DNA of 48,767 nucleotides from Prevotella sp. (GTDB lineage: Bacteria > Bacteroidota > Bacteroidia > Bacteroidales > Bacteroidaceae): contig JAEEVT010000006.1 of assembly GCA_016291005.1 (NCBI GenBank), forward strand, positions 1 through 48,767, written 5' to 3'. Below, piece by piece: positions 27,382 to 36,016 of the stretch; within the stretch, counting starts at the first letter, position 1, and each line of letters starts with the position of its first letter. The notes under the pieces are model-generated. The model had not been told where the DNA came from and did no database searches. It saw only the letters and a list, made by a program, of their open reading frames with translations. A program made the position numbers and the translations under genes.

Positions 27382-28884
27382 ATGAAAAGATATATCTATT
27401 CATTCCCCCTACTATTATTAGCGGCTATATGGCTACTGTCATCGTGTGCAAATCACCCAGATGTACCTGCTTCATCCAAAGCAGCCAAGAGTCTGCCAGC
27501 TATTTACCCTGACTATTGCGACGTTACTATACCCTGTAACATCGCGCCGCTCAACTTCATGCTCCCCTCCGACGAGTATGAGGCTTGCGTGGCACGTGTC
27601 ACTTTGCCCGACGGTCAGCAATATACTTATGGCAAAGGTGTGAAGGTGCAGATTCCTGAGGAGGAATGGCGTGACATGCTTACCGCCTCGAAGGGCAAGA
27701 GCCTTAAGGTTGAGGTCTGGGGTCAGAAGAATGGTGAATGGCTGTCGTTCAACCCCTTTGAAATCCGTATAGCCGAAGAACCTATCGATGAATACATCTC
27801 CTATCGCCTCATCGAGCCTTCGTATGTGGCATGGACTTTTATGGAGATTGCCCAGCGCAACCTTACCACGTTCGAAGAGACTCAGGTCTTCAACAACGAG
27901 ATTACCATGAACAATCGTAAGATTGGCCAGTGCATCAACTGCCACAGCTATCAGAACTACAAGACCGACAACATGCTCTTCCACGTGCGCCTCTCGAATA
28001 GTGGTACTGTGATAGTGAATGATGGCAAGGTTTCGAGAGTCAACCTGAAGCGCGACTATACCATCTCTTCGGGTGTCTATCCGTCATGGCACCCCACGGC
28101 TAAACTCGTTGCTTTCTCAACTAACTTGACTCGTCAGGCATTCCACACGATGAATCCCAACAGACTTGAGGTTTACGACTTGAAAAGCGACTTGATTCTT
28201 TACGATGTGGAGACCGACTCTGTGCAGGTCGTCAGCAACGACTCCACGCTCCTTGAAGTCTATCCCACATGGTCGCCAGATGGCAAATACCTCTATTACT
28301 GCAAGTCAGCTCCGCTTCCTGAGGAGATGCGCGACAAGGACATCAGGACCTTCTATCCGAAAGTACAATACAACCTCTATCGCCGTTCGTTCGATGTGGC
28401 AACGCATATCTTCGGTGACGAGGAACTCGTCTATGATGCAGCAGCAAACGACAAGAGTGCCACCCTGCCACGCGTCAGTCCCGACGGGCGCTATCTGCTC
28501 TTTGCCCATGGACAGTACGGCTGTTTCCATATCCGACATAATGATGGTGACATTGTCTGTATGGATCTTGCGGACGCTTCTGATCCACAGCACCCAACGT
28601 TCCTCGACTTCACCAACGTGAACTATGAAGGACGTCCCGACAGCTACCCGTCCTGGTCGAGCAATGGACATTGGATTATGGTTGCCAGTCGTCGCGATGA
28701 CGGTAACTTCTGCCGTGTCTATTTCTCTTATTTCCACGACGGGAAAGCAGAGAAGGCCTTTATGCTGCCGCAGGAAGACCCGGAATACAATACTTTCCTG
28801 CTGAAGAGTTTCAACCGTCCGGAATTCATGGTCGAACCCGTTAAAATCAGCGTCGATGAGTTCAGTAAAGTATTTGACAAGTAA
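27382..28884 (+). CDS. CXXCH-containing PD40/TolB-like lipoprotein, copy 1
   Basis: 500 residues. Lipoprotein signal ending L-L-S-S-C (Cys22). Residues 41-175 form an N-terminal domain beginning Y-P-D-Y-C-D-V-T-I-P. A single C-I-N-C-H motif lies at 184-188, the pattern for covalent haem c. From about 225 on there are PD40/WD40-like propeller repeats (Y-P-S-W-H-P-T, Y-P-T-W-S-P-D-G-K-Y-L-Y-Y, V-S-P-D-G-R-Y-L-L-F, Y-P-S-W-S-S-N-G). Such lipoproteins are often labelled TolB-like. I do not know its function; whether the motif carries haem is untested. Copy 2 (30379) has the same architecture. Confidence 0.72.
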   Translation: MKRYIYSFPLLLLAAIWLLSSCANHPDVPASSKAAKSLPAIYPDYCDVTIPCNIAPLNFMLPSDEYEACVARVTLPDGQQYTYGKGVKVQIPEEEWRDMLTASKGKSLKVEVWGQKNGEWLSFNPFEIRIAEEPIDEYISYRLIEPSYVAWTFMEIAQRNLTTFEETQVFNNEITMNNRKIGQCINCHSYQNYKTDNMLFHVRLSNSGTVIVNDGKVSRVNLKRDYTISSGVYPSWHPTAKLVAFSTNLTRQAFHTMNPNRLEVYDLKSDLILYDVETDSVQVVSNDSTLLEVYPTWSPDGKYLYYCKSAPLPEEMRDKDIRTFYPKVQYNLYRRSFDVATHIFGDEELVYDAAANDKSATLPRVSPDGRYLLFAHGQYGCFHIRHNDGDIVCMDLADASDPQHPTFLDFTNVNYEGRPDSYPSWSSNGHWIMVASRRDDGNFCRVYFSYFHDGKAEKAFMLPQEDPEYNTFLLKSFNRPEFMVEPVKISVDEFSKVFDK

Positions 28885-28939
28885 AAGGTAAAACAGTAAA
28901 AAGGTGAAAGCAAACAATAATAATAAGGAGCAAAAAGGG

Positions 28940-30382
28940 GTGAAAGTTCTTTTACCCTTCTACTTTTTTACCTCCTTGCTTTTTTTTGTGGCGGTCTTGC
29001 TCTTTTTCGGACTGGCCTATCCTCACCATCTGCATTATCAGGAGCAGTACCAGCTATTTCTCTTTGACAGCGCTTACGTTTGGGAGATTGTTCGTCAGCC
29101 TGGTGGCGTAGCCGACTTGCTGGGCCGCTTCTGCACGCAGTTCTTCCTCTATGCCTGGGTGGGCGCGCTGATTATTGCGCTGCTGCTCTCCGCAATACAA
29201 CTGCTGACCCTCCGCCTTTTCAATTCTCAATTTTCATACGGGCTGAGTTATGTGCCTTCGTTCCTGCTCTGGATCTTCCTGCTCGACGAGAATGCGCTGA
29301 TGAGTGGCGTATGTGCGGTTCTGCTCATGTTGCTCGTTGCCTGGGGAATTGTGAAATTGTCAAGAGGTTGGACGCGACGCATTCTGCTCATCTTCGCCAT
29401 TCCTGTTCTCTACTTCTTGGCGGGGCCGGTATGCTTCCCGATACCCATTGACAGCCTATGGCTCGGAGTCCATTATTATCGCTACCCGACGGTATTCCCT
29501 TGGTTACTTTGGGGTGCAGCACTCTCTGTCTGGATAGAGACTCTCCTCCAGTTCCTCCTTGCGAGGGAGGGGAGTAATGGCTCCAAAGAAAAGTCTGCCA
29601 CAAAAGTATCTACTCCCCTCCTTCACAAGGAGGGGTTGGGGGTGGGTCTCTCTTTCTTGCTTGTAGCAGCCATCATGGGTTCCTTCGTCTGGAAGAACGC
29701 CAATCTCAAGGCTGAGAAGGTGATGCAGTACGACTTCATGGCGCGCCACCAGCAGTGGAACCGCATCCTTCAGACCATCAACGCCGAGAAACCTAATAAC
29801 CAGATAGGTGTGACGGTACAGAACCTGGCCTTGGCGATGCACGGTGTGCTCTTGGAACAGATGTTCAACTATAACCAGAACGGCATCGCTGGTCTGCTGC
29901 CCGATGTCAAGGAAGATGCTACCAGTCCTCTGCCTACTGCCGAGGCATTCTATCAGTTGGGAATGATTAGCGTCGCCCAACGAACGGTCTTCGAGGCTCA
30001 GGAGGCCATTCTTGACTTCCAGAAGAGCGGACGCTGTTACAAACGTCTGGCTGAGACCAACCTCATCAATGGCCAGTATGCTGTGGCTCGCAAATATCTC
30101 TTGGCGCTGCAAAAGACCATCTTCTACCGCGACTGGGCCAACGAGACCCTGCAGCTGTTAGGGAACGAAGAGGCCATATCACGTCATCCGGAATACGGAC
30201 GTCTGCGCAAGTCGGCCTATCGGGAAGACTTCTACTTCAGCGACCATACGACGCCCGAGATGCTCGAAAGTCTCTACCGCACCAACACCGACAATCGCTT
30301 GGCTTATCAGTATCTTCTGGCCTACTATATGTTGACTGGCGATCGCGAACGCTACAATCAATTCATGTCCAAAAAGCAATGA
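28940..30382 (+). CDS. DUF6057-like polytopic membrane protein, copy 2
   Basis: 480 residues from the GTG at 28940, chosen because AAGGAG (28925-28930) stands 9 bp ahead of it; an in-frame GTG at 28904 would add 12 residues and cannot be excluded. There is no ATG in range. It shares architecture with copy 1: an N-terminal block of hydrophobic segments, an early periplasmic H-Y-Q-E-Q-Y-Q-L-F-L-F-D, and a helical soluble C-terminal part. It is shorter. A palindromic repeat is embedded in frame at 29554-29645 and encodes a polar insert between two membrane segments. The stop overlaps the start of the next gene (ATGA, 30379-30382). Confidence 0.68.
   Translation: MKVLLPFYFFTSLLFFVAVLLFFGLAYPHHLHYQEQYQLFLFDSAYVWEIVRQPGGVADLLGRFCTQFFLYAWVGALIIALLLSAIQLLTLRLFNSQFSYGLSYVPSFLLWIFLLDENALMSGVCAVLLMLLVAWGIVKLSRGWTRRILLIFAIPVLYFLAGPVCFPIPIDSLWLGVHYYRYPTVFPWLLWGAALSVWIETLLQFLLAREGSNGSKEKSATKVSTPLLHKEGLGVGLSFLLVAAIMGSFVWKNANLKAEKVMQYDFMARHQQWNRILQTINAEKPNNQIGVTVQNLALAMHGVLLEQMFNYNQNGIAGLLPDVKEDATSPLPTAEAFYQLGMISVAQRTVFEAQEAILDFQKSGRCYKRLAETNLINGQYAVARKYLLALQKTIFYRDWANETLQLLGNEEAISRHPEYGRLRKSAYREDFYFSDHTTPEMLESLYRTNTDNRLAYQYLLAYYMLTGDRERYNQFMSKKQ
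29554..29645. repeat. Palindromic REP-like pair inside a coding sequence
   Basis: Two inverted copies of a 22-bp sequence with three mismatches, at 29554-29575 (starting CCTCCTTGCGAGG) and 29612-29633 (starting ACTCCCCTCC). Each has its own CCTCC/GGAGG hairpin, and 36 bp separate them. The right copy continues into GGTTGGGGGTGGG. Elements with CCCCTCCTT, AAGGAGGGG and G-rich tail are familiar between genes in Bacteroidetes; here it is read in frame and the gene stays open. Confidence 0.7.
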
Positions 30383-32001
30383 AAAAAATCGTTTATATTA
30401 TAATGGGTTTAATGGGGCTAATGGGCCTGATGGGATGCACCGAGACCGTTAGCGATGCCAAGCAGGAGGCTGTCCAGCCGCTGATATATCCCGACTACCT
30501 CGGCGTCACCATTCCCGTGAACATTGCGCCGCTCAACTTCAGCATGGCCGACGAAAAGGCTTTCTGTATCGATGCCGTCATTACCGATCGTCATGGAAAC
30601 AGCCTGCACAGTCAGGGCGACGAGTCGGTTGATTTCGACCTTGACGACTGGCATAAGCTGCTTGTCCAGAACCGAGGAGACTCGCTCACCGTTACCGTTT
30701 CTGCCAAGTACGACGACGGCTGGCACACCTACCGTCCTTTCGCCCTTTACGTCAGCCCAGACAGTATCGACTACGGTCTCTGTTATCGTTTGATTGCTCC
30801 CGGTTACGAGGTGTGGAGTAAGATGGGCATCTACGAGCGCGACCTCTCCTCGTTCGACGAGCGTGCACTCATCGAGAACACCCAGTTCGAGGGTTGCGTC
30901 AATTGTCACAGCTTCAACCGCGGCAATCCCAAGGACATGAGCCTTCACATCCGCGGTCCGCATGGTGCCACCCTGCTTCGCCACGCCGACGGTCCCTTCG
31001 ACGCCTACAATACCAAGACCGACCAGACTCTCGGTCTCTGCGTCTATCCTTACTGGCATCCGTCGGGCCGCTATATTGCCTATTCCACCAACACGACGAA
31101 ACAGCTCTTCCATAGTGCCGACCCCAACCGCATCGAGGTATTCGACGAAGCCTCCGACATTCAGGTCTATGACGTCGAGAAGAACGAACTCATCCTTTCG
31201 CCCCTGCTCAAACAGGACTCCATCTACGAAACCTTTCCAGTCTTCTCAGCCGACGGCCGTTCGCTTTATTTCTGTGCAGCCGCTGAAAATGAAGAATTAA
31301 GAATGAAGAATGAAGAATTAAGAATGAAGGATGAAGGATTAGAAATTAAGAATGAAGAATTAGATATGAAGATTGCAGCGCCACACTCGGTACCGTCCGA
31401 GAAAGGAGAATCTTCGTTTAATAATCTCCGCTACAATCTCTGTCGCATCGATTTCGACCCGGCTACAGGAACCTTTGGTGACCATATAGAGACCATCGTC
31501 GATGCAGCAGCGCAGCAAAAGTCGATTTCCTTCCCCCGTCCCTCCTATGACGGACGGTTCCTTTGCTACACGCTCTCCGACTACGGACAGTTCAGCATCT
31601 GGCACCATGAAGCTGACCTCTGGTTGCTTGACTTGAAAAGTGATAAGGGAGAAGTGATAAGTGATAAGTTTGCAGCCGCACGCCCTATGACTGCAGCGAA
31701 CTCCGATGACACGGAATCGTTCCACAACTGGACTGCTAACTCCCGCTGGCTTGTGTTCAGTTCCCGCCGTGACGACGGACTATTCACGCGGCCCTATTTC
31801 TGTCATGTCGATGACAAAGGGAATGTCACTAAGGCGTTTATGCTACCTCAGCGTAACCCGCGCCGTTTCTATCGTGACCGCTTCCTTTCCTTCAATGTTC
31901 CCGAGTTTATTATTACTCCGATTGACTTCGATGACCGACAGGCTATCCGTCTTATCAACGACAACTCGCGCAAACCTTTTGGCGTGCGCGAGTTAAAGTG
32001 A
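30379..32001 (+). CDS. CXXCH-containing PD40/TolB-like lipoprotein, copy 2
   Basis: 540 residues. Paralogue of copy 1: Y-P-D-Y-L-G-V-T-I-P-V-N-I-A-P-L-N-F aligns with the same motif there, C-V-N-C-H is at 173-177, and PD40-type segments follow (Y-P-Y-W-H-P-S-G-R-Y-I-A-Y, F-P-V-F-S-A-D-G-R-S-L-Y-F). The signal peptide is built of 9-bp tandem repeats (G-L-M repeated to Cys20). Residues about 304-331 are four in-frame copies of a 7-residue charged heptad absent from copy 1. A second short repeat-like stretch (S-D-K-G-E-V-I-S-D-K) is near 416-425. Its stop TGA comes from the first unit of the 22-bp array that follows. Function unknown. Confidence 0.7.
   Translation: MKKIVYIIMGLMGLMGLMGCTETVSDAKQEAVQPLIYPDYLGVTIPVNIAPLNFSMADEKAFCIDAVITDRHGNSLHSQGDESVDFDLDDWHKLLVQNRGDSLTVTVSAKYDDGWHTYRPFALYVSPDSIDYGLCYRLIAPGYEVWSKMGIYERDLSSFDERALIENTQFEGCVNCHSFNRGNPKDMSLHIRGPHGATLLRHADGPFDAYNTKTDQTLGLCVYPYWHPSGRYIAYSTNTTKQLFHSADPNRIEVFDEASDIQVYDVEKNELILSPLLKQDSIYETFPVFSADGRSLYFCAAAENEELRMKNEELRMKDEGLEIKNEELDMKIAAPHSVPSEKGESSFNNLRYNLCRIDFDPATGTFGDHIETIVDAAAQQKSISFPRPSYDGRFLCYTLSDYGQFSIWHHEADLWLLDLKSDKGEVISDKFAAARPMTAANSDDTESFHNWTANSRWLVFSSRRDDGLFTRPYFCHVDDKGNVTKAFMLPQRNPRRFYRDRFLSFNVPEFIITPIDFDDRQAIRLINDNSRKPFGVRELK
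30403..30438 (+). repeat. 9-bp tandem repeat encoding the lipobox region
   Basis: Four consecutive 9-bp units beginning ATGGG (the last one truncated into GGATGC) encode M-G-L three times and then M-G-C, the lipoprotein processing site of copy 2. Confidence 0.7.
31288..31371 (+). repeat. 21-bp tandem repeat, in frame, four copies
   Basis: 84 bp in four 21-bp units related to AATGAAGAATTAAGAATGAA plus G. They encode N-E-E-L-R-M-K twice, D-E-G-L-E-I-K and N-E-E-L-D-M-K. A/G-rich GAATGAAGAATTAAG strings are normally seen between genes in these genomes. Confidence 0.8.
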
Positions 32002-32170
32002 TTTCTTTCAATTATTACGGTGATTTCCTTCAATTATCACGGTGATTTCCTCAAGAAGTTGCCGTGATTTCTTGAAGAAGTTGCCGTGATTTCTTGAAGA
32101 AGTTGCCGTGATTTCTTGAAGAAGTTACGGTGATTTCCTGAGGAAATTGCCGCAACTTCTGTCAATTACT
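31995..32170 (+). repeat. 22-bp tandem repeat array 1 (eight units)
   Basis: Unit starts at 31995, 32017, 32039, 32061, 32083, 32105, 32127 and 32149, with no indels. Units 4-6 are identical: GCCGTGATTTC then TTGAAGAAGTT. The core TTCTT-G-AAGAA is a palindrome; unit 7 keeps it with paired changes (TTCCT-G-AGGAA). First units end in TTCAATTAT, the last starts GCCGCAACTT. The array fills the whole space between the stop codons of the convergent copy-2 lipoprotein gene and maeB. Confidence 0.9.
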
Positions 32171-34469
32171 TGCCGATGGCGTTGATGCGCTTCTTGATCT
32201 TATCGACGTAGGCATCAATGACTGCGACGGCAACGATGTTGACAACGTCGCGCACGGAGGCGCCGAAGTCAATGAAGTGGATGGGCTTGTTAAGTCCCAT
32301 CTGTATCGGGCCGATAATCTCCACGTCGCTGTCGAGCATCTGCAGCATTTTGTACGAGGAACGTGCTGAGGTGAGGTTGGGGAAGACCAGCGTGTTGACG
32401 TTCTTGCCGAAGAGTCGGGTGAAGGGGTATTGCTCGTCGCGCAGTTCGCGGTCGAGTGCGAATCCTAACTGCAGTTCACCGTCGATGGCCAAGTCGGGAT
32501 ATTCAGCCTGCATGCGCTCTACGGCGTTGCGCACCTTACGGGCACCATTGCTTTGCGAGGAACCGAAGTTTGAGTGGCTCATCATGCCGATGACGGGTTT
32601 CTCGTTGAAGAAGCGGACGCTGGTGGCTGCCAGTTTGGCTATGTCGACGAGTGCGTCGGTATCTGGGTTCTCGTTCACCAAGGTGTCGGCGATGTAGAAG
32701 GTTCCCTTGGGTGAGTTGATGATGTGCATGGTGCCGAAGTGCTGGTATTCGGGACGGATGCCGATGACCTCATTGACGACCTTGATGGTGTTCGAATATT
32801 TAGTGTAGAGTCCGGTAATGAAGGCGTCGGCCTCGCCAGTCTCGACCATCATCATGCCGAAGTAGTTGCGCTCGAACATCTTGTCGTTGGCCTCCTGAAG
32901 GGTATATCCGTCGCGCTTGCGTTTCTCAGTCAGAATGCGTGCATAACGCTCGCGGCGCTCCTGTTCCGAGGGGTGGCGCAGGTTGACAATCTCGATGCCA
33001 TCGAGGTTCAGGTCGAGCGATGCGGCAAGCTTGCCGATATACTCGTCGTTGCCTAAGAGGATGGGCTGGCAGATGCCCTCGGCCTTGGCCTGTACGGCAG
33101 CCTTGAGCATGGTGGGGTGTACGGCTTCTGCGAACACCACGCGCTGGGGATGACTGGCAGCGGTGGAATAGAGTTTCTGCGTCAGCTTGGTCTCCTGACC
33201 CAGCAGCACGGAGAGTGAGCGCTTGTACTCGTCCCAGTTTTCTATGTTTTTGCGAGCCACGCCGCTGTCTATGGCAGCCTTGGCTACGGCAGCGCTGACC
33301 TCGGTGATGAGACGTGGATCGACGGGCTTTGGTATGAAGTACTGACGGCCGAAGGTCAGGTTGTTCACCTTATAGACATCGTTCACCACGTCGGGCACAG
33401 GCTGTTTGGCCAGGTCGGCAATGGCGTGGACGGCAGCTAACTTCATCTCCTCATTGATGGCGCGGGCGTGCACATCGAGTGCGCCACGGAAGATATAGGG
33501 GAATCCGATGACGTTATTGATCTGGTTGGGATAGTCGGTACGTCCCGTCGACATGAGTACATCGGGGCGTGCTGCCATAGCGTCCTCGTAGGAGATTTCA
33601 GGAACGGGGTTGGCGAGGGCAAAGATGATGGGATCCTTGGCCATAGAGCGCACCATGTCCTGCGACAACACGTTACCCTTCGACAGGCCCACGAAGACGT
33701 CGGCGTCGCGGACGGCCTCTTCCAAGGTGTGGATATCGGTGCGGTTGGTGGCAAAGAACTTCTTCTGCTCGTTCAGGTCGGTACGGCTGGTGCTGATGAC
33801 GCCCTTCGAGTCGAGCATCACAATGTTCTCTTTGCTTGCACCGATGGCCATATAGAGTTTGGTACACGAGATGGCGGCGGCTCCGGCACCGTTGACGACA
33901 ATCTTGACCTTGGTGATGTCCTTACCGATGACCTCTAAGGCGTTTTTCAGTCCGGCAGCCGAGATGATGGCCGTACCGTGCTGGTCGTCGTGCATCACGG
34001 GGATGTCGAGGCTTTTCTTCAGGCGCTCCTCAATGTAGAAGCATTCCGGTGCCTTGATGTCCTCGAGGTTGATGCCGCCAAAGGTCGGGGCGATGCGCTC
34101 CACGGCCTCGCAGAACTTCTCGGGGTCTTTCTCAGCCACCTCGATGTCGAAGACGTCGATGCCGCCGTAGATCTTGAACAGCAGGCCCTTACCCTCCATC
34201 ACCGGCTTGCCGCTCATGGCACCGATGTCGCCGAGTCCCAGCACGGCAGTACCGTTTGAGATGACGGCTACGAGGTTACCCTTGGCGGTATAGCGATAGG
34301 CGTCGTCGGGGTTCTCCTGAATTTCTAAACACGGGTATGCTACGCCTGGAGAATAGGCCAGCGAAAGGTCTGTTTGTGTACGATAGGCTTTGGTGGGCCT
34401 TACTTCAATCTTACCTGGTCTGCCGGTTTCGTGATACTCAAGGGCAGCCTCTTTGGAAATCTTTACCAT
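32166..34469 (-). CDS. maeB: NADP-dependent malic enzyme fused to a phosphotransacetylase-like domain
   Basis: 767 residues, the usual MaeB length. N-terminal malic enzyme (about 1-425): S-P-G-V-A-Y-P-C near 38-45, M-H-D-D-Q-H-G-T-A near 137-145, and the NAD(P)-binding V-V-N-G-A-G-A-A-A near 169-177. C-terminal PTA-type domain (about 430-767), with S-N-F-G-S-S-Q near 640, which in this fusion class usually regulates (acetyl-CoA) rather than catalyses. Decarboxylates malate to pyruvate with NADP. Convergent with the copy-2 lipoprotein gene across the 22-bp array. Confidence 0.95.
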   Translation of the reverse strand: MVKISKEAALEYHETGRPGKIEVRPTKAYRTQTDLSLAYSPGVAYPCLEIQENPDDAYRYTAKGNLVAVISNGTAVLGLGDIGAMSGKPVMEGKGLLFKIYGGIDVFDIEVAEKDPEKFCEAVERIAPTFGGINLEDIKAPECFYIEERLKKSLDIPVMHDDQHGTAIISAAGLKNALEVIGKDITKVKIVVNGAGAAAISCTKLYMAIGASKENIVMLDSKGVISTSRTDLNEQKKFFATNRTDIHTLEEAVRDADVFVGLSKGNVLSQDMVRSMAKDPIIFALANPVPEISYEDAMAARPDVLMSTGRTDYPNQINNVIGFPYIFRGALDVHARAINEEMKLAAVHAIADLAKQPVPDVVNDVYKVNNLTFGRQYFIPKPVDPRLITEVSAAVAKAAIDSGVARKNIENWDEYKRSLSVLLGQETKLTQKLYSTAASHPQRVVFAEAVHPTMLKAAVQAKAEGICQPILLGNDEYIGKLAASLDLNLDGIEIVNLRHPSEQERRERYARILTEKRKRDGYTLQEANDKMFERNYFGMMMVETGEADAFITGLYTKYSNTIKVVNEVIGIRPEYQHFGTMHIINSPKGTFYIADTLVNENPDTDALVDIAKLAATSVRFFNEKPVIGMMSHSNFGSSQSNGARKVRNAVERMQAEYPDLAIDGELQLGFALDRELRDEQYPFTRLFGKNVNTLVFPNLTSARSSYKMLQMLDSDVEIIGPIQMGLNKPIHFIDFGASVRDVVNIVAVAVIDAYVDKIKKRINAIGK

Positions 34470-34529
34470 CTTATTCTATTTACAATTTGACTATTTACAA
34501 TTTACAATTTGTGGGCGCGTGGGGTGCAC

Positions 34530-35003
34530 TTAGAATTCAGTAAACGACAACGGCATGAGGTGGCGAATGCCATCGACGACATAGACGCAACGCTTGCCGT
34601 ACAAAAGGATGCGTACTGGCCGTTTGAAACGCGTCTCGGTCTCGATGATGACTTGTCGGCAAGTGCCACAGGGGCTGACAGGCTCTTCCAGGAAATCACC
34701 TTTTTCGTTACGGGCGGCTATGGCCAGCATCACAATGGGCAAGTCTGGATATTCAGCTCCGGCAGCAAAGATTGCTGAACGCTCGGCACAAATACCGGCA
34801 GGAAATGCGGCGTTCTCCTGGTTACAGCCTATATATGTCTTTCCGTTATCCAAGAGCAGACCGGCACCCACGCTGAAGCGGGAATAGGGAGAATAGGAAC
34901 GGTAAGTACCTTCCTTCGCCAACTCGACCAACGAACGCTCTTCAGGGCTTAGTTCATCCATTTGCACCTCCAAAATGGTGGCTTTTATCTCCAGTTCTTT
35001 CAT
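34530..35003 (-). CDS. cdd: Cytidine deaminase
   Basis: 157 residues from the ATG at 35003; upstream in-frame starts (to 35075) would overlap the divergent gene and add a non-conserved Lys/Asn-rich tail. Zinc enzyme that deaminates cytidine and deoxycytidine to uridine forms. Zinc ligands and proton shuttle: C72-A-E74 and P-C112-G-T-C115; substrate loop F-S-V-G-A-G at 43-48. Homotetrameric short CDA type. Separated from maeB by 60 bp containing a short TATTTACAATTTG direct repeat. Confidence 0.93.
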   Translation of the reverse strand: MKELEIKATILEVQMDELSPEERSLVELAKEGTYRSYSPYSRFSVGAGLLLDNGKTYIGCNQENAAFPAGICAERSAIFAAGAEYPDLPIVMLAIAARNEKGDFLEEPVSPCGTCRQVIIETETRFKRPVRILLYGKRCVYVVDGIRHLMPLSFTEF

Positions 35004-35022
35004 AATATTTCGATTTTTGTTG

Positions 35023-35030
35023 CAAATATA
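35023..35030 (-). promoter_or_regulatory. Promoter -7 box for cdd
   Basis: TATATTTG on the minus strand, 20 bp upstream of the cdd start chosen here; it lies inside the longer reading frame and so supports the shorter start. Confidence 0.5.
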
Positions 35031-35042
35031 AGATTTTTTCTT

Positions 35043-35050
35043 TATTTTTG
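35043..35050 (+). promoter_or_regulatory. Promoter -7 box for the GH73/LysM gene
   Basis: TATTTTTG, with TTTG at 35016-35019 (spacing 23 bp, a little long). The two divergent -7 boxes of this gene and cdd are only 12 bp apart, so the two promoters probably compete. Confidence 0.4.
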
Positions 35051-35073
35051 CAACATAAAAACCAAGATAATTC

Positions 35074-36003
35074 ATGAAACGGGCTATATTTTTCTTTCTT
35101 TTGGCCTTTTTAGGCCTTACAGCGACCTATTCGCAAGGCATGAAGTGGACGAAAAGCTATCAGGACTACTTCGACCAATATCAAGATGCAGCCATCGAAC
35201 AGATGCAGCGTCACGGCATTCCGGCCAGCATTACTCTGGCACAGGGCGTATTGGAGACCGGGGCAGGTTCCAGCGAACTGGCACGTAAGGCCAACAACCA
35301 CTTTGGTATTAAGTGTAACGGTTGGACAGGGCGCAAGGCATATCATGACGATGATGCTTCTCAGGAGTGCTTCAGAGCCTACGATTCGGTGAGCCAAAGC
35401 TATGAAGACCACTCCTTGTTCCTGGTCAATAGTAAACGCTATGCCTCGTTGTTCCAGCTGAAACCGACTGACTACAAGGGATGGGCCAAGGGTTTGAAGG
35501 CTTGCGGCTATGCCACCAGTCCTACTTACGCCACGAAGCTCATCGAGATTATCGAACTCTACAATCTCCACCAGTTTGACGATCCGTCGGGAATTGTCCG
35601 TACAAAGCCGCAGCAAAACTTACCGCCAACGACCGTTCAGCCTGTTGCGGCACCTGCCATGCGCAAAGTCTTTTTCTTCAACAACAACTACTACGTGTTG
35701 GCCCATAAAGGCGAGACCTACCAGTCGCTGGCCGACGAGGTGGGGGTGAGTTACAAGAAGCTGGCCAAATATAATGAGAAAGACAAGTACAGCGTGCTGT
35801 CGGAGGGTGAGATCGTCTGGCTTGAGAAGAAGCAGAAGTGTGCACCTAAGGAGTATCTGGGCTTTGAACATGTCGTAGCGCCAGGGGAGTCGGTGTACTC
35901 CATCGCCCAGAAGTACGGCATACGCCTGAAGAATATTTACAAGATTAACAACTTGCCACCCGACTGCCCCATCCGTGTCGGCGACCGTCTGGCATTACGA
36001 TAA
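35074..36003 (+). CDS. GH73 N-acetylglucosaminidase with two LysM domains
   Basis: 309 residues. Signal peptide (cut near residue 20), GH73 (FlgJ/mannosyl-glycoprotein endo-beta-GlcNAcase-like) domain at about 30-175 with the catalytic Glu61 in G-V-L-E-T-G-A-G and the N-N-H-F-G-I-K-C motif. LysM repeats at about 207-256 and 265-309 bind peptidoglycan. It cleaves GlcNAc-MurNAc linkages in cell-wall turnover in the periplasm. The small lipoprotein gene follows after 13 bp. Confidence 0.92.
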   Translation: MKRAIFFFLLAFLGLTATYSQGMKWTKSYQDYFDQYQDAAIEQMQRHGIPASITLAQGVLETGAGSSELARKANNHFGIKCNGWTGRKAYHDDDASQECFRAYDSVSQSYEDHSLFLVNSKRYASLFQLKPTDYKGWAKGLKACGYATSPTYATKLIEIIELYNLHQFDDPSGIVRTKPQQNLPPTTVQPVAAPAMRKVFFFNNNYYVLAHKGETYQSLADEVGVSYKKLAKYNEKDKYSVLSEGEIVWLEKKQKCAPKEYLGFEHVVAPGESVYSIAQKYGIRLKNIYKINNLPPDCPIRVGDRLALR

Positions 36004-36016
36004 CAACGTTAGGATT

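Noticed and set aside
31995..32170. CRISPR array
   Set aside because: Units are contiguous with no spacers, the 22-bp period is shorter than repeat plus spacer, and there are no cas genes.
33468..33938. 156-codon plus-strand frame inside maeB
   Set aside because: Shadow of a fully recognisable malic enzyme gene on the other strand.
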